Shown here one piece after another: positions 32,675-44,177 of a stretch of 64,000 nt of DNA; positions within the stretch are counted from its first letter, which is position 1; every line of letters begins with the position of its first letter. The translations under genes were made by a program, and so were the position numbers. Source of the stretch: Halopseudomonas xinjiangensis (GTDB lineage Bacteria; Pseudomonadota; Gammaproteobacteria; Pseudomonadales; Pseudomonadaceae); the NCBI GenBank assembly GCA_011050525.1, contig DRFO01000012.1, forward strand, positions 62,001 through 126,000, in the 5' to 3' direction. The notes beneath the pieces were generated by a model. That model did no database searches. It was not told where the DNA came from and worked only from the letters and a program-made list of their open reading frames with translations.

Positions 32675-32839
32675 TATAAGTAGCTGCGCAGGGAAGCCCT
32701 ATGGCCACCTTTGCATCATTGTTCAGCTGTCGACTGAATTCCTACCCTTTGGAACGCTCATTCAAATAGGAACTCCACGAGTGGTTCCCTGTCGGTTCAA
32801 GTAACTAGCAGCATACTCAAACCGACGCGGAGCTGGTCC

Positions 32840-34297
32840 ATGGAACATCAGGGCGAATACATGCGCAAGGCGGGAATGGATACCGACATGGGCATGGACG
32901 ACCACATGCAGATGATGGAACGGCGCCGGACTGCAACGCTGTGGTGTCATTTCGCGAATATGCTGCTGGGCTGCTGGCTTATCAGTTCTCCTTTCATTTT
33001 CGGCTACACCAACCTTTCAGTATCCGATCTGGATCTGGCACGTCTCGCTGCGGAACGCGATTTGCCTGAGGTCTCGTTTCGGGCGCTGCTGATGGTCTGG
33101 AATGACGTCATCGCCGGTGCGCTGATTGTCTTGTTTGCCGTCCTGTCGCTCAAGCGCATCAGTTGGTCCCAATGGGCCAATTCGGCGATGGGCCTCTGGC
33201 TGATGTTCGCTCCATTGGTGTTCTGGACGCCGTCGCCAGCCAGTTACGGCAATGCTTTGTTGATTGGCGGATTGGTCATCACCTTCTCTGTCCTGGTACC
33301 CATGATGCCCGGCATGAGCATGGCCGGAATGATGCAGAAAGCCTCTGTCCCGCCTGGTTGGGATTATAACCCTTCGACCTGGTTGCAACGTTTGCCGATT
33401 GCCATACTCGCGGTGCTGGGCATCGTGCTGGCACGCTACCTGGCGGCCTATCAATTGGGACATACCGACTCCGCCTGGGATCCGTTTTTCGACGCCCCTA
33501 ACGGTACGGAAACAATCATAACCTCCGAAATGTCGCGGGCCTGGCCAGTATCCGATGCAGGGATTGGCGTCATGGCCTATATGGTCGAGCTGCTGATGGC
33601 GGTTATGGGTGATGCTCGGCGCTGGCGCACGATGCCCTGGATGGTGGCCGCTTTCGGTGTTGTGGTCGTACCGCTCGGTGCGGTAAGTATTTTCTTCATC
33701 ATTGCCCAGCCGATTTTCATCGGCACCTGGTGCACGCTTTGTCTGTTGCAAGCATTGGCGATGCTGATAATGATGCCCTATGCCTTGGATGAACTTGTTG
33801 CAATGGGCCAGTTTCTCAAGAATGCAAATCGAAGGGGCAAACCTTTCTGGCGTACCTTTTTCACAGGTGATGCAATGGAAGGCAGTCGACAGGACGACAC
33901 TCCCGAGTTCGAGGGAGCCCTTTCAGGTATGGCCTTGAAAGGACTGCGCGGGGTCAATCTGCCGTGGACATTGGTCGCGATCACCCTTCTCGGCCTGTGG
34001 TTGATGTGCACTCGTCTGATATTCGATACCACCGGCTCGATGGCCAACAGTGATCACCTCATGGGCTCCCTGCTCATTACCGTCTCGGTTCTGGCCATGG
34101 CTGAAGTGGCGCGACCCCTGAGAATGCTCAACATTCCGATCGGTCTCTGGCTTCTCGTGGCGCCATGGCTACTCTCTGGCGGCGCGATTACCGCTGACGT
34201 CGCCAGCATGATTGTGGGTCTGTTGGTGATCGGCCTGAGCTTGCCACGTGGGCCGATACGTCACCGCTACGCTGGCTGGAACCAGCTTTTACGCTGA
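32840..34297 (+). CDS. SPW-repeat/VKOR fusion membrane protein
   Basis: This 485-residue polytopic protein has an N-terminal Met/His-rich stretch (MGMDDHMQMMERR), then SPW-type two-helix units (LLGCWLISSPFIFGY and MGLWLMFAPLVFW). A vitamin K epoxide reductase-like block follows around residues 225-325, with AWPVSDAGIGVMAYMVELL and the redox motif WCTLCLL. C-terminal SPW units follow (GLWLLVAPWLL). The VKOR part could reoxidise a periplasmic thiol partner. The N-terminal stretch may bind metal. Both roles are inferred. Confidence 0.82.
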   Translation: MEHQGEYMRKAGMDTDMGMDDHMQMMERRRTATLWCHFANMLLGCWLISSPFIFGYTNLSVSDLDLARLAAERDLPEVSFRALLMVWNDVIAGALIVLFAVLSLKRISWSQWANSAMGLWLMFAPLVFWTPSPASYGNALLIGGLVITFSVLVPMMPGMSMAGMMQKASVPPGWDYNPSTWLQRLPIAILAVLGIVLARYLAAYQLGHTDSAWDPFFDAPNGTETIITSEMSRAWPVSDAGIGVMAYMVELLMAVMGDARRWRTMPWMVAAFGVVVVPLGAVSIFFIIAQPIFIGTWCTLCLLQALAMLIMMPYALDELVAMGQFLKNANRRGKPFWRTFFTGDAMEGSRQDDTPEFEGALSGMALKGLRGVNLPWTLVAITLLGLWLMCTRLIFDTTGSMANSDHLMGSLLITVSVLAMAEVARPLRMLNIPIGLWLLVAPWLLSGGAITADVASMIVGLLVIGLSLPRGPIRHRYAGWNQLLR

Positions 34298-34315
34298 ACC
34301 TTACAGGATGGTGCA

Positions 34316-35314
34316 ATGGTTGATCAGAAACTGACTGCGGTGGTTACCGGAAGCACCGCGGGTGTAGGCCGGGCGTCGGCTGTTGCTTTGGGACGGGCTG
34401 GATATCAGGTTGCATTGATCGCACGTGGTCAACAGGGTCTCGATGACGCCCAGGCAGAGCTGGAAAGTCTGGGAATAAAGGTGCTGGCTATCTCTGTCGA
34501 TGTGTCGGATGCAGAAGCGGTCGAACACGCTGCTGACCGCATTGAAGCCGAGCTCGGGCCAATCGATGTCTGGATCAACGCGGCCATGGTCACGGTATTC
34601 GGCACGGTATCTGAGCTGAGCGCTGCTGAGTTTCGACGCGTAACCGACGTCACTTATCTTGGCGTCGTTCATTGCACACAGGCTGCCCTGCGGCGAATGG
34701 CCCCTCGTGATCGAGGCTCCATCGTGCAGGTTGGCTCTGCCCTCTCCTACCGGGCCATACCGCTACAGTCGCCCTACTGCGCCGCCAAGTTTGCGGCGCG
34801 CGGCTTCACTGATGCACTGCGCTGCGAATTGATCCATCAGAAAAGTAAAGTACGCTTGTCCATGGTGCAGCTTCCCGCCCATAACACACCGCAGTTCGAT
34901 TGGGTTCGCAACCACATGGGCAAACGACCCCAGCCAGTACCGCCAATTCATACGCCTGAAGTAGCAGCCCGCGCCATTCTCAGGGCGGTCATTGATGGAC
35001 CACGGGAAATCTGGCTGGGGCGCGCGTCCTTTCAAGCCATCGTGGGTAACATGGTGATGCCAGGACTGCTGGACCGGATGATGGCCAGGCAGGCCTGGGG
35101 CGGGCAATTGACGGATGAGGATGATGACCCGGAGCGAGAAGACAATCTATTCGAACCTGTTAAATCAATGCACCGAACCTCCGGCCGATTCACTGACAGA
35201 GCCCGCGACAAAGCGGTCGGGATGAGCTCGGAAACAGCACGAAAGCTGCTCATCACAGCCGTAGTAGTGACAGCCTTCATGTCGGGCTGGGTGATCGCCG
35301 TGATAGCGGGCTAG
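34316..35314 (+). CDS. Short-chain dehydrogenase/reductase with C-terminal anchor
   Basis: This 332-residue protein begins with a classical SDR Rossmann domain: nucleotide motif TGSTAGVGRASA, a DVSDAEAV segment, catalytic Ser in VGSALSYR and YxxxK in YCAAK. Residues 250-300 are acidic and basic linker, and the last 23 residues form a membrane helix (LLITAVVVTAFMSGWVIAVI). It starts 19 bp after the SPW-VKOR gene and probably belongs to the same operon. The substrate is unknown. Its end overlaps the convergent GH15 gene by 38 bp. Confidence 0.88.
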   Translation: MVDQKLTAVVTGSTAGVGRASAVALGRAGYQVALIARGQQGLDDAQAELESLGIKVLAISVDVSDAEAVEHAADRIEAELGPIDVWINAAMVTVFGTVSELSAAEFRRVTDVTYLGVVHCTQAALRRMAPRDRGSIVQVGSALSYRAIPLQSPYCAAKFAARGFTDALRCELIHQKSKVRLSMVQLPAHNTPQFDWVRNHMGKRPQPVPPIHTPEVAARAILRAVIDGPREIWLGRASFQAIVGNMVMPGLLDRMMARQAWGGQLTDEDDDPEREDNLFEPVKSMHRTSGRFTDRARDKAVGMSSETARKLLITAVVVTAFMSGWVIAVIAG

Positions 35315-37133
35315 CTTCAGTGCCGGACGAATCGCCATACAACGCAAGCACGGCGTTGATAACGCCAACGTGGGAGAATGCCTGGGGAAAGTTTCCGAGC
35401 TGCGTGGAGCCGTCCACGCTCATTTCCTCTGCATAGAGACCGGTGTCGCCTCGCAGCTCGTACAACTGCTCGAACAGCTCCACAGCCTCCTGGCGTTGCC
35501 CACACGACACCAGCGCCTGAACCAGCCAGAAACTGCATATGACAAACGCACCCTCAATACCCCTCAGGCCGTCCGATTGATCTGGAAGATAACGGCGAAT
35601 CATGCCGTGTTCGCCTACTTGCAAGCGTTCACGAACCCTGTTGACGGTATTCCGAAACAACTCATCATGCCCGTCGATAAATCCGGTGCGCGCCAGTAGC
35701 AGCAGACTGGCGTCCATATCGTCTCCTCCATAGCTTCTGACGAAGTAGCGGCCATCCTGGCTCAATCCGTTGGCCAACACTTCGCTACGCAGTGCATCAC
35801 TTTCCCGCCGCCAGAGCGCTGCATCGCCCTCAAGCCCATGGCGTTCAAGCAACCACAATGCCCGCTGCATCCCCGCCCAGGCCATGACCTTTGAATGCAC
35901 GTACTGCTGTGGCTCGCTGCGAACCTCCCATATGCCGCGGTCCGGTTTGCGCCAATGACGGGCGATGAAGTCTGCCACGGCACGCAGATGTGACCAGTGT
36001 TTGAGCATAGCATCATCTGACATGCTGTCACAGATATAGACGCACTCGAGCAACTCACCATAGATATCCAGCTGAAACTGGCGGTCAGCCGCGTTTCCCA
36101 CGCGAACCGGACGCGAATTGCGGTAACCGGAAACGCCCTCGATGGTTCGCTCCTTCGGCAGCCGTAGGCCATCTATGGTGTACAGAACATTGAGTGGTAG
36201 TCCGTGGCGGTCAATCACCCGTTGCATCCACTCGGCCCAGCGATGGGCTTCGTCCTGATAGCCCAGATCAAACAAGGCATCCAGGGTCAGCCCCGCATCA
36301 CGAAACCAGGTGTAGCGGTAGTCCCAGTTGCGCTCTCCGCCAAGCTCCTCCGGCAGAGAACTGGTGGCCGCTGCCACTACGGCTCCGGTGGGCGCATAGA
36401 TAAGCATCTTGAGTGTAATGGCGCTGCGTACCAGAACCGAACGATAGTTCGCAGGGCCCTTCAAGGTTGCACACCATGTGCGCCATGTATCTGCGGTCGC
36501 GTCGATTTTACTGGCTATCTCAGGCCCTGAAGGAACCGCCGAAACCGCCCCGCCCTCTTGATCAACTGCAAGGGCGAACATCGCTTTCTGCCCGGCGCTC
36601 AGGGCAACTGATCCTGTCCAGCCAATTGAGGTTGCGCCAAGCGAGCAATCGCCTTGAAAGCGGATTACCTGTGAGCCAGTTCTTATTGCCAGACCGCTTG
36701 CAGAAGAAACGACCTCGTCGTTTGAACAACCGAAATCCGGCCTAGGGAGATAGTCGACAGTAATAACCTGACTACCGTTGAGCACTTCAAACGACCAGAG
36801 CAGCCGCTGTGACCCGGCTGGAGCCGGCCATTCCATGCAGAGCGCCGCGCGAACTGTACCGGTCGCAGTTTCCCAGAGGTACTCGGCCACGGCCGTGTCG
36901 TCCAGGTAACGCACCTGGGCTACGCCCCCATCCCTAGGCGCGATGCGTAGCTGTCCACCCTTGTTGCGATCCAGCAAGGTCCAGAATACAGGCGGCGCAT
37001 CAAAGCGCCCCGGACAAAACCATTCTACCGTGCCATCTGGCGCAACCAACGCCATAGACTGCCCATCGCCCAAGGCGGACAGGGAGCCAATCGGCGGAAA
37101 ATCCAGCTGTTCGGTATGCGGTATCCGAGGCAT
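35277..37133 (-). CDS. GH15 family glucoamylase/trehalase-like protein
   Basis: This 618-residue cytosolic glycoside hydrolase has an N-terminal beta-sandwich (residues 1-230) and a catalytic alpha/alpha barrel with the family marker GGERNWDYRYTWFRDAGLTL. The later acid/base region includes FVICSFWLVQALV. Bacterial members act as trehalases or on alpha-glucans or glucosides, so the substrate is open. The last 38 bp overlap the convergent SDR gene. Confidence 0.88.
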   Translation of the reverse strand: MPRIPHTEQLDFPPIGSLSALGDGQSMALVAPDGTVEWFCPGRFDAPPVFWTLLDRNKGGQLRIAPRDGGVAQVRYLDDTAVAEYLWETATGTVRAALCMEWPAPAGSQRLLWSFEVLNGSQVITVDYLPRPDFGCSNDEVVSSASGLAIRTGSQVIRFQGDCSLGATSIGWTGSVALSAGQKAMFALAVDQEGGAVSAVPSGPEIASKIDATADTWRTWCATLKGPANYRSVLVRSAITLKMLIYAPTGAVVAAATSSLPEELGGERNWDYRYTWFRDAGLTLDALFDLGYQDEAHRWAEWMQRVIDRHGLPLNVLYTIDGLRLPKERTIEGVSGYRNSRPVRVGNAADRQFQLDIYGELLECVYICDSMSDDAMLKHWSHLRAVADFIARHWRKPDRGIWEVRSEPQQYVHSKVMAWAGMQRALWLLERHGLEGDAALWRRESDALRSEVLANGLSQDGRYFVRSYGGDDMDASLLLLARTGFIDGHDELFRNTVNRVRERLQVGEHGMIRRYLPDQSDGLRGIEGAFVICSFWLVQALVSCGQRQEAVELFEQLYELRGDTGLYAEEMSVDGSTQLGNFPQAFSHVGVINAVLALYGDSSGTEASPLSRRSPSPT

Positions 37134-37144
37134 AGAGGAAACGA

Positions 37145-37645
37145 TCAGGACAGGCTTTGTAGAGCCTTGTCGTAATCCGGCTCGCTGCCAATTTCAGAAA
37201 CCAGTTCGCTATGCAGCACCTTGTCCTGCTCATCCAGTACGACGACTGCCCGAGCGGTCAAGCCAGCCAGGGGTCCATTTTCAATGGCTACACCGTAATC
37301 GCGGAGGAATTCATTGCCACGCAGCGTGGATAGATTCACCACATTTTCCAGCCCTTCCGAGCCACAAAAACGCGCCTGAGCAAATGGCAGATCGGCAGAA
37401 ATGCACAGCACTACCGTGTTGTCGAGGGAGTTGGCCTTGCTGTTGAAGGTCCGTACCGAGGTGGCGCAGGTCGGTGTATCAACGCTTGGGAAGATGTTGA
37501 GGACCTTTCGCTTGCCACTGAAGCTGGACAATGTGGCATCAGACAGATCCTTGGCAACCAGGCTGAAAGCGGGAGCCTTATCGCCAGTTGAAGGAAACGT
37601 GCCACCAATGCTGATTGGATTGCCTTTAAGAGTGACGCTGGACAT
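37145..37645 (-). CDS. tpx: Thiol peroxidase (2-Cys peroxiredoxin)
   Basis: The ATG at 37645, after a GAGGTG ribosome-binding site, gives 166 residues. The peroxidatic cysteine lies in [16 protein letters not shown] and the resolving cysteine in ARFCGSEG, matching atypical 2-Cys Tpx. It reduces organic and hydrogen peroxides with thioredoxin. It ends 11 bp before the GH15 gene start, so the two may share a transcript. Confidence 0.95.
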   Translation of the reverse strand: MSSVTLKGNPISIGGTFPSTGDKAPAFSLVAKDLSDATLSSFSGKRKVLNIFPSVDTPTCATSVRTFNSKANSLDNTVVLCISADLPFAQARFCGSEGLENVVNLSTLRGNEFLRDYGVAIENGPLAGLTARAVVVLDEQDKVLHSELVSEIGSEPDYDKALQSLS

Positions 37646-37725
37646 TAGAAACACCTCGGTTGTTGGCTGCGCGGGATAGCGCAGTATAAAAGCCGCCGCG
37701 ATGGCCGGACGCCATGCACGGCAAT

Positions 37726-40700
37726 TTAGAAATCAATACGGTAGAAGAAGTCCAGTGAACTGGCAAATCCGCTTACGGCTTCCAGATAGAGCCTTCGGGT
37801 CAGATCATAGCGCAATCCTACCTGGCTGGCAGGTTCGAACACGCCTACACCGTACCTGAGACTCAGCTTATCGGTGAGGTAGCCTGCCGCTACGACTTGG
37901 GTGCCGGCGCCCGACCCTTCGGTTTCGAGTTGGAAATCTTCAATGCCAAGGCGGCCTGCGATGTTTTGCGCCAATGGGCCGCTGCCGGCCATGCCCAGCG
38001 CCAGGGCCGCCTGCCCGACCATGTTGTTGTCGCCACCGTCGCCGCCCAGCGGCCGCCCAAGGACCAGGTAGGAAAGCGCCTGTTCCTGCGGCATCGCCGG
38101 CTCGGAAAAAACCTCTGACTGGGGGCTTTCAGCTCGACCGGTCAATCGCAGACCCGCAAGCACCTCATCCACTCGACGAACTGCCTCGATATTGAGGAAC
38201 GGCTGGCTGATCGGGCCGGCAAACAGAATCTGCGCCTGGCGCAGGCTCAAACGCTGGCCAAAACGACGGAAACGCCCGTCCAGAATATTCAAGTCGCCGC
38301 TGGCGGTCATGTCTTCTCTGACCTCCATCTGTCCACTCAGCCGGCCAGTCAAACCAAATCCTGAAAACCGCAGTTGGTCGCCAATAAGCAGGGTAACGCG
38401 GGCCGACACGTCAAGGGGCATAGCCTCCTCTTCGGCTTCTTCCTGGTCTCCGACGATAACCACATCGGGAGACACTTTAACCGCCTGCTCCGGCAGCTCC
38501 CTGACAGTGATGTCGCCCTCCGGGATGGCCAGTTCTCCACGAATCCGAAGCTGATTATCAACCATCGAGACCGTCAGATCAGGACTGACCAGCAGGTTGG
38601 CATAGGGCGGGACGGTCACCGGCAGCGACCGGCCCTGAAGCGCCAGGGATATATCCAGCTCGGGAGCCCAGGTAATCGCCCCACTCAGGCTGCCCTGCCC
38701 ATCCTCACCGCTGCGCCAGTCGCCCTGAATGTCGGCACTCTGCCCTTCTATCGCCACCGTGACGCCTAGCTGGTCGAAACTCACGGGCAATTCCGGCCCG
38801 CTTATCTGACCATTCTGCAGCGCGACGACGCCTTCAATCTGCGGATCTGTCAGGACGCCTGACAAGAGTCCGTTGCCGTTAAGCTCGCCCTGCACCACCT
38901 CAACACCGGGAAGGAACGGACGTATGAAGTCGAGCTGAAAGCCATCCAGCCGGTATTGACCGCTCAGAGATTGCTCACCCGTCGGATCGGCGACATCCGC
39001 TTGGATTTCCAGCTCGCCAAGTGTCTCGCCGGCCAGAATCAAGCGATTGCGCGCCTCGTCCGGTGTCAACTGGCTGTTCAGCTCCAGTCGGCTATAGGGA
39101 AACTCCAGGGTCTGTTCCGGGCTGCTAACGCTGAGAATGCCGTCCAGGCTGCTGACAGTGATTTCGGCGGTGGGCTTGCTACCTTCGGGTTGAGCAAAAC
39201 TCACATCGGCATCCAGCGTGCCTGCCCAGGCAAAGTCCTCGGGCAGAAAATTTTCAAGGGAGGTCAATGGGAAGTCTTCCAGCGTTAGGGCCAGCTGTCT
39301 GTCGGGCATAAGCTGTTGATCGCCGTTGAAGCACAGACGCCCGCCCTCATGGGTCCAGCAGTGCTCGCCCAGGCTGAGCGCCCCGGTAGGCAAGCGATAG
39401 GCAATGCTGGCCGATTCCACCAGTCGCCAGGTCATGTCCTGGCTAGTCACTTGTCCATCTGTGAGTTGTCCCAGCCAGCGCTCGTCATTCAAGCTGCCGC
39501 TCAGCCGAGTACTCAACTCCACGATACCGTTCTGCAGATCGACAAGGAGGTTGTGTGCATCGCGATCCCCGTCAATTTCCAGCATAAGATTGCCGAAGTA
39601 GGTTTCACCGCTGCGCAGTCTGGAAGCAGATACGGTGAGATTTCCGGGCAGGGTATCGGTTAGTTCCACCCGCCCCTGAACATCAAGGCTGTCCAGCCCC
39701 ATTTCTTCATAACCGATTCGCTCGCCCTGCAGATTGGCGGTGATGGCGGGCGCTTGGGCGTTCCCGCCAGCTGTCACCTTGCCCACCAGTTGTCCAGTTA
39801 ACCCAGGCCAGAGCGTTTCCAGATCGGTGAGCTGAATGGCCAGATCTGCGGCTATTTGCTCGCCCCACTCACCATCCCCACTTATGCGGTTGGCACCCTG
39901 TCGCAGTTGCAGATTGCTGAACTCCCAGGCTTGCGCTTGTTTGGCAAGCGCGCCGGACAGCTCCAGGGGGCGTTCACGCAGGGTACCTTCGACGTCCCAA
40001 TTGGCGGCCAGTTGCAACTCACCGTCAAGCAGGCTCCCGGTGCTGGTAATCGGTCCGTTCAGGTCGCCCGGCAGATCGGCTACAAAGATGCCTGGATCAA
40101 GCTGTTCCAGCAGAAGCTGAACGTCCCATTCAACGCCCTCGTCCAGTGCCAGCATCACCTCACCACTGGCTCGGCCCGCTTCGGTTTCGAGCATGAGCGG
40201 CGCTATAGTTATCGACTCGGGATTTCCCGCTACCGCCATGTCGATAGTGACCCGCTGCCCGGCGATGCCGGAGATCGTGCCATCGATATCACTAGTGAAA
40301 TCCATTCCCTGCAATGTCGCTTCCACCTGCAGTTGTTCCAGCTCGATCTCGCCGAGGTCCTGTGGATACAGCCATTGCCAGGGAAAACGCTGCAGATCCA
40401 ACTGAACGTTCGCAGCCAGCTCTTCGCCCCAAGCGGCTCCGCCAGTAAGCGCCAGGTAGCGTTCCGGCTCATCTTTCACCAGTAACTTGAGGTCAAGATC
40501 CGATAGTCCCGTCTCTCGAATCAGTGCGGCGAGTGATAGATCTATCTCGCCGCCCTCCCCGGGCAGACTACCATCGGCCTGTAATGCGTAACCCTGGTCC
40601 AGATTACCGCGCAATATTAAGGTAAAAGCTTCAAGCGTCAGTGTTTCGGGCAGGGTCGACAGCGCCAGAAAAGGCTCGCTTTGCCATTCCAGGCGAAGGG

Positions 40701-41442
40701 GCAGAGAGGGATCGAGGGGCTCCACTGACGCATCCAACCTGCCATCGATATAGCCGCTGGTGCGGGCTTGCACTGTCATTTCCGCCGCAGTGCCGCCCAG
40801 CTCCAGACCAACATTCAGTTCGCGTTCGTTTACTGCGGGCAGAGTGATATCGGATCGGATTTGCAAAGGCCATTCGCCAAATAACTGCACTCTCCCGTCC
40901 AGACTCCAGTCGACGTCCGGGCCGATGCCAGTAAACTCATTGATTACCAGTTGGTTGTCGATCACATCGGCCGACAGGAGGACACGGGTCAACAGCGGAG
41001 CGTCGTCGTCCAGCCAGACGCTACCTATTTGCAATCGCTCCAGCTGAATATCGAGCGGAAGGTCGAGGTCTGGCAGTACGATGGGCTGTCGTTCCGTTGG
41101 CGGCTCTTCTTCAGCCGGCAATACATTTACCCTGATCTCCGCGATATCCAGGTGATTGATGCACAACTTTCCGGCACTCAGGCAGCCCGGACTCCAGGAT
41201 AGGTCGACATCGTCGACAACAACCTGGAGCGCTTGATCCTGCCAGGCTATCCGCTCGAAATTCCATCCGCGCCAGAGATGACCTGAGTTGAGCACCAGTT
41301 CCAGCCTTGGTTCGACGCCCATAGCACGCTCGAAAATCCAGCGGTTTACGCTTTCACTCGCAAGCAGCAGACATAAAAGCGCAATCAGACCTGCCAGAAT
41401 CAACAGCCCGCGCAAGAAAATTTTGGTCACGAACCAAATCAA
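37726..41442 (-). CDS. tamB: TamB translocation and assembly module protein
   Basis: This 1238-residue inner-membrane-anchored protein has an N-terminal membrane helix ([20 protein letters not shown]), a very long beta-rich, AsmA-like bridge and a C-terminal DUF490 domain ([19 protein letters not shown], then [14 protein letters not shown]). TamB spans the periplasm, works with TamA in outer-membrane protein insertion, and is implicated in phospholipid transport. The start is TTG and overlaps the tamA stop (TTGA), so translation is coupled. No in-frame ATG lies near the membrane helix. Confidence 0.93.
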   Translation of the reverse strand: MIWFVTKIFLRGLLILAGLIALLCLLLASESVNRWIFERAMGVEPRLELVLNSGHLWRGWNFERIAWQDQALQVVVDDVDLSWSPGCLSAGKLCINHLDIAEIRVNVLPAEEEPPTERQPIVLPDLDLPLDIQLERLQIGSVWLDDDAPLLTRVLLSADVIDNQLVINEFTGIGPDVDWSLDGRVQLFGEWPLQIRSDITLPAVNERELNVGLELGGTAAEMTVQARTSGYIDGRLDASVEPLDPSLPLRLEWQSEPFLALSTLPETLTLEAFTLILRGNLDQGYALQADGSLPGEGGEIDLSLAALIRETGLSDLDLKLLVKDEPERYLALTGGAAWGEELAANVQLDLQRFPWQWLYPQDLGEIELEQLQVEATLQGMDFTSDIDGTISGIAGQRVTIDMAVAGNPESITIAPLMLETEAGRASGEVMLALDEGVEWDVQLLLEQLDPGIFVADLPGDLNGPITSTGSLLDGELQLAANWDVEGTLRERPLELSGALAKQAQAWEFSNLQLRQGANRISGDGEWGEQIAADLAIQLTDLETLWPGLTGQLVGKVTAGGNAQAPAITANLQGERIGYEEMGLDSLDVQGRVELTDTLPGNLTVSASRLRSGETYFGNLMLEIDGDRDAHNLLVDLQNGIVELSTRLSGSLNDERWLGQLTDGQVTSQDMTWRLVESASIAYRLPTGALSLGEHCWTHEGGRLCFNGDQQLMPDRQLALTLEDFPLTSLENFLPEDFAWAGTLDADVSFAQPEGSKPTAEITVSSLDGILSVSSPEQTLEFPYSRLELNSQLTPDEARNRLILAGETLGELEIQADVADPTGEQSLSGQYRLDGFQLDFIRPFLPGVEVVQGELNGNGLLSGVLTDPQIEGVVALQNGQISGPELPVSFDQLGVTVAIEGQSADIQGDWRSGEDGQGSLSGAITWAPELDISLALQGRSLPVTVPPYANLLVSPDLTVSMVDNQLRIRGELAIPEGDITVRELPEQAVKVSPDVVIVGDQEEAEEEAMPLDVSARVTLLIGDQLRFSGFGLTGRLSGQMEVREDMTASGDLNILDGRFRRFGQRLSLRQAQILFAGPISQPFLNIEAVRRVDEVLAGLRLTGRAESPQSEVFSEPAMPQEQALSYLVLGRPLGGDGGDNNMVGQAALALGMAGSGPLAQNIAGRLGIEDFQLETEGSGAGTQVVAAGYLTDKLSLRYGVGVFEPASQVGLRYDLTRRLYLEAVSGFASSLDFFYRIDF

Positions 41443-43145
41443 AATTCAGGCCCCAGCGCAAAGTGGATACGGAAACCCTCATCCGGATCAGTAATCGATT
41501 TGGCAAGATCCAGACGGACCGGGCCAATCGGCGATACCCAACGCACCCCTACTCCCAGACTGGTTTCCAAAGGATCGGAGAAGGAGTTGATGGCGTTACC
41601 GTGATCGACGAACACGGCGCTGCGCCAGTCTTCGATGAATTCGTATTGATATTCGAGGCTACCAGCCACCAGATGCTTGGCCCCAATCAGATCGCCGGTT
41701 TCGTCGGTAGGTGATAGCCCGCGGAAGTCATAGCCTCGCACGCTCTGGTCGCCGCCAGCAAAAAATCGCAGGGAGGGAGGCATCTGGCTGAAATCGTCCA
41801 CCACCGTGGTGCCAACGCTTGCGCGGGAGAGAAAGCGATGGTTATCCCACAGGGTGTACAAGCCATTGGCAGAAGCGGTGACCCTTAGAAAATCAAATTC
41901 GGATATCAGCCCCTCCTTGGCACCCTGCACATCGAATTGCAGGCTGTAGCCTTTGGCAGGATCGAGACCTCCATCACTGACAGTGCGGTTGAAGGCAATG
42001 CTTGGGATCAGCAGCGTACTGCTTCCCGAGTCGTTACCCAGAGTAAATCGCTCCTCCTCTACCCGCAGGCCGATGCCGCGTTCCCAGCCGTTAGCAAAAA
42101 GCTTGGTATACAAGCCGCCTATGCTGAGGTTGAGGCTTTCCACATCTTCGATATCTTCCTTCTGCAGCCCGGCAAAAAATCTGAAATTGCTGGTTTGAGG
42201 CGGCGTAAGGGGAATCTGGTAGTAAGCGCTGACCATTTGCCTGGGCATTGACAGTTCCATGTCCGCCCCCCGGCTATGGCCATGTTCGTTGAGCCAGTGC
42301 TGGGTCCAGTTGACGCGTACCCTGGCCCCTACGTCTGTCGAGTACCCGCCTCCAAAGCCTAGCGAGTGCGGACTGCGGGCATTCAGGTTGGCCATGACCG
42401 GTATTACGCCATCGGCCGCCTGCTCAGCTGGCGCAAGGACTAACACGTTTTCGAAGTAACCAGTGGCCAGCAGATCACGGTTCAGACTTGCCAGTAGATC
42501 GGAGTCGTACGGCACCCCTGTCTCGAAGGTGACCATACGCTGCAGAAGATTCTCGGAAAAAGGTGTATCCGAGAAAATCACCTCGCCAAGACGAAATCGC
42601 TCGCCGGTGTTATACGACAGCTTGATATCCGCAACATTTTCGTCAACGTCGACCAAAAGTTGTTGTTCGGTGAATTCGCCAGAGAAGTAGCCGTAGCGAA
42701 GCGCCTGATTGGTAATCAACGATTTAACGCTCTCGTACACATCGTGGCTAAGCACCGCGCCCGGTTTGAGCTTGTCGCTCTCAGGCAACTTGAAGAACCT
42801 GGCGTCCTCGCCAGCACCAGTTATGTCTATGTCTATGTTTCGCCAGCGCACTGGCTCGCCTAGCGTAACGTTTAGAACCAGGTTCGGTTCCGAATCGGTT
42901 CCGGTGACGTCAGGCTTGATATCCACGTCGTAGTAGCCCACCGCCTGGGCAGCTGTTTCGGCCTGATCGATGCTGTGACGGGCCAGGCGCCACATATCCC
43001 GACGGCTTTCGGCGGTCACAGGGCCGATAAACGCTTCGATATTGCTTTTGACTCTTCTGTTGGCGGGGTCTACGTTGACCACCAGCTCGGCCTGAACTGC
43101 CGTTGTAAGAAAAAACAGGCATATCAGAAGTAATGGTCCGGCCAT
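41439..43145 (-). CDS. tamA: TamA outer-membrane Omp85-family protein
   Basis: The start at 43145 follows GGAAAAG and gives a clean signal peptide ([19 protein letters not shown]), so I prefer it to 43211. The protein has about 568 residues: three POTRA domains (roughly residues 20-260), then a 16-strand barrel with the Omp85 signature [19 protein letters not shown] and a C-terminal Phe. It forms the TAM complex with TamB, encoded by the overlapping downstream gene. Confidence 0.94.
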   Translation of the reverse strand: MAGPLLLICLFFLTTAVQAELVVNVDPANRRVKSNIEAFIGPVTAESRRDMWRLARHSIDQAETAAQAVGYYDVDIKPDVTGTDSEPNLVLNVTLGEPVRWRNIDIDITGAGEDARFFKLPESDKLKPGAVLSHDVYESVKSLITNQALRYGYFSGEFTEQQLLVDVDENVADIKLSYNTGERFRLGEVIFSDTPFSENLLQRMVTFETGVPYDSDLLASLNRDLLATGYFENVLVLAPAEQAADGVIPVMANLNARSPHSLGFGGGYSTDVGARVRVNWTQHWLNEHGHSRGADMELSMPRQMVSAYYQIPLTPPQTSNFRFFAGLQKEDIEDVESLNLSIGGLYTKLFANGWERGIGLRVEEERFTLGNDSGSSTLLIPSIAFNRTVSDGGLDPAKGYSLQFDVQGAKEGLISEFDFLRVTASANGLYTLWDNHRFLSRASVGTTVVDDFSQMPPSLRFFAGGDQSVRGYDFRGLSPTDETGDLIGAKHLVAGSLEYQYEFIEDWRSAVFVDHGNAINSFSDPLETSLGVGVRWVSPIGPVRLDLAKSITDPDEGFRIHFALGPEF

Positions 43146-43290
43146 AGGTTCTTTTCCAGCTATAAATGGCAATGAGAATGCTAACATGGCGCTTCGGTCG
43201 GACCCGACCAAATATACATCTGCTTACAGACGCTGCGAGCCAACTCGTCTCGACGAACAGCTCGCGTGCCGTATTAAACAAGGACAATCA

Positions 43291-44106
43291 ATGAAAGTAG
43301 TCTCTTTCAATATCAATGGATTAAGGGCAAGACCTCATCAACTCAAAGAGATTATCGAGCGTCATGCACCTGACGTTATTGGACTACAGGAAACCAAGGT
43401 TGACGATCCCATGTTTCCTTTGGCTGAGATGGAGTCCCTTGGGTACCATGTTTTTTTCCATGGGCAGAAGGGACACTACGGCGTTGCTCTGCTGACTCGC
43501 GACGAACCCTTATGGGTAAAAAAGGGTTTGCCCAATGATGGTGAGGAGTCCCAGCGCAGAATGATATCCGCCGCCCTCGCCTGTGCGAATGGCTCCTCCC
43601 TGACCGTGTTCAACGGATACTTCCCACAAGGTGAGAGCCGCGACCATCCGGTCAAGTTCCCCGCCAAGACTCGCTTTTATGCCGATCTGCAGGAACACCT
43701 TGAGCTTGAGTTCACGCCTGACCAGAAACTGGTGGTAATGGGCGACCTGAACATCTCCCCTGAGGACTGCGACATAGGTATTGGCGAGGTCAATGCCAAG
43801 CGCTGGTTACGTACAGGTAAATGCAGCTTTTTACCGGAGGAGCGCGAATGGCTTGCAAAATTGAAAAACTGGGGCCTAATCGATACCTTCAGACAGCAAA
43901 ACCCCGCAGTCAACGATCAGTTCAGCTGGTTTGATTATCGCAGTCGTGGTTTTGAAGACAATCCCAAACGCGGCTTGCGTATTGATCTGGTCATGGCGAG
44001 CCGTGGGCTTATAGGGCACTGCGTCGCAACGGGCATCGACCATGACGTACGCGGAATGGAGAAGCCCTCGGATCATGCCCCGGTTTGGGCAAAATTCGAT
44101 CTGTAA
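43291..44106 (+). CDS. xthA: Exodeoxyribonuclease III
   Basis: The ATG at 43291 (AAGGAC upstream) gives 271 residues, the usual size. The catalytic landmarks are [44 protein letters not shown] and DHAPVWAKF. It acts in base-excision repair as an AP endonuclease and 3'-5' exonuclease. It is divergent from tamA. The frame upstream of 43291 has no support. Confidence 0.95.
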   Translation: MKVVSFNINGLRARPHQLKEIIERHAPDVIGLQETKVDDPMFPLAEMESLGYHVFFHGQKGHYGVALLTRDEPLWVKKGLPNDGEESQRRMISAALACANGSSLTVFNGYFPQGESRDHPVKFPAKTRFYADLQEHLELEFTPDQKLVVMGDLNISPEDCDIGIGEVNAKRWLRTGKCSFLPEEREWLAKLKNWGLIDTFRQQNPAVNDQFSWFDYRSRGFEDNPKRGLRIDLVMASRGLIGHCVATGIDHDVRGMEKPSDHAPVWAKFDL

Positions 44107-44110
44107 TAAA

Positions 44111-44140
44111 AAAACGGGGCTGATTAATCAGCCCCGTTTT
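44111..44140. terminator. Bidirectional terminator between xthA and clpA
   Basis: A perfect palindrome with arms AAAACGGGGCTGAT and ATCAGCCCCGTTTT (2-nt centre) ends in A and T runs on both sides, so it can stop transcription from xthA and clpA, which converge here. Confidence 0.9.
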
Positions 44141-44177
44141 GTTAAATCGCTCCGCCCCCTTCCGTGGGGATCCGGAA

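Noticed and set aside
32665-32677. Exact 13-bp loxP arm (TATACGAAGTTAT)
   Set aside because: The second loxP arm is missing (about half of the 13 positions match), while the whole site fits dif with an exact XerD arm. The resemblance is explained by similarity between XerC and Cre sites.
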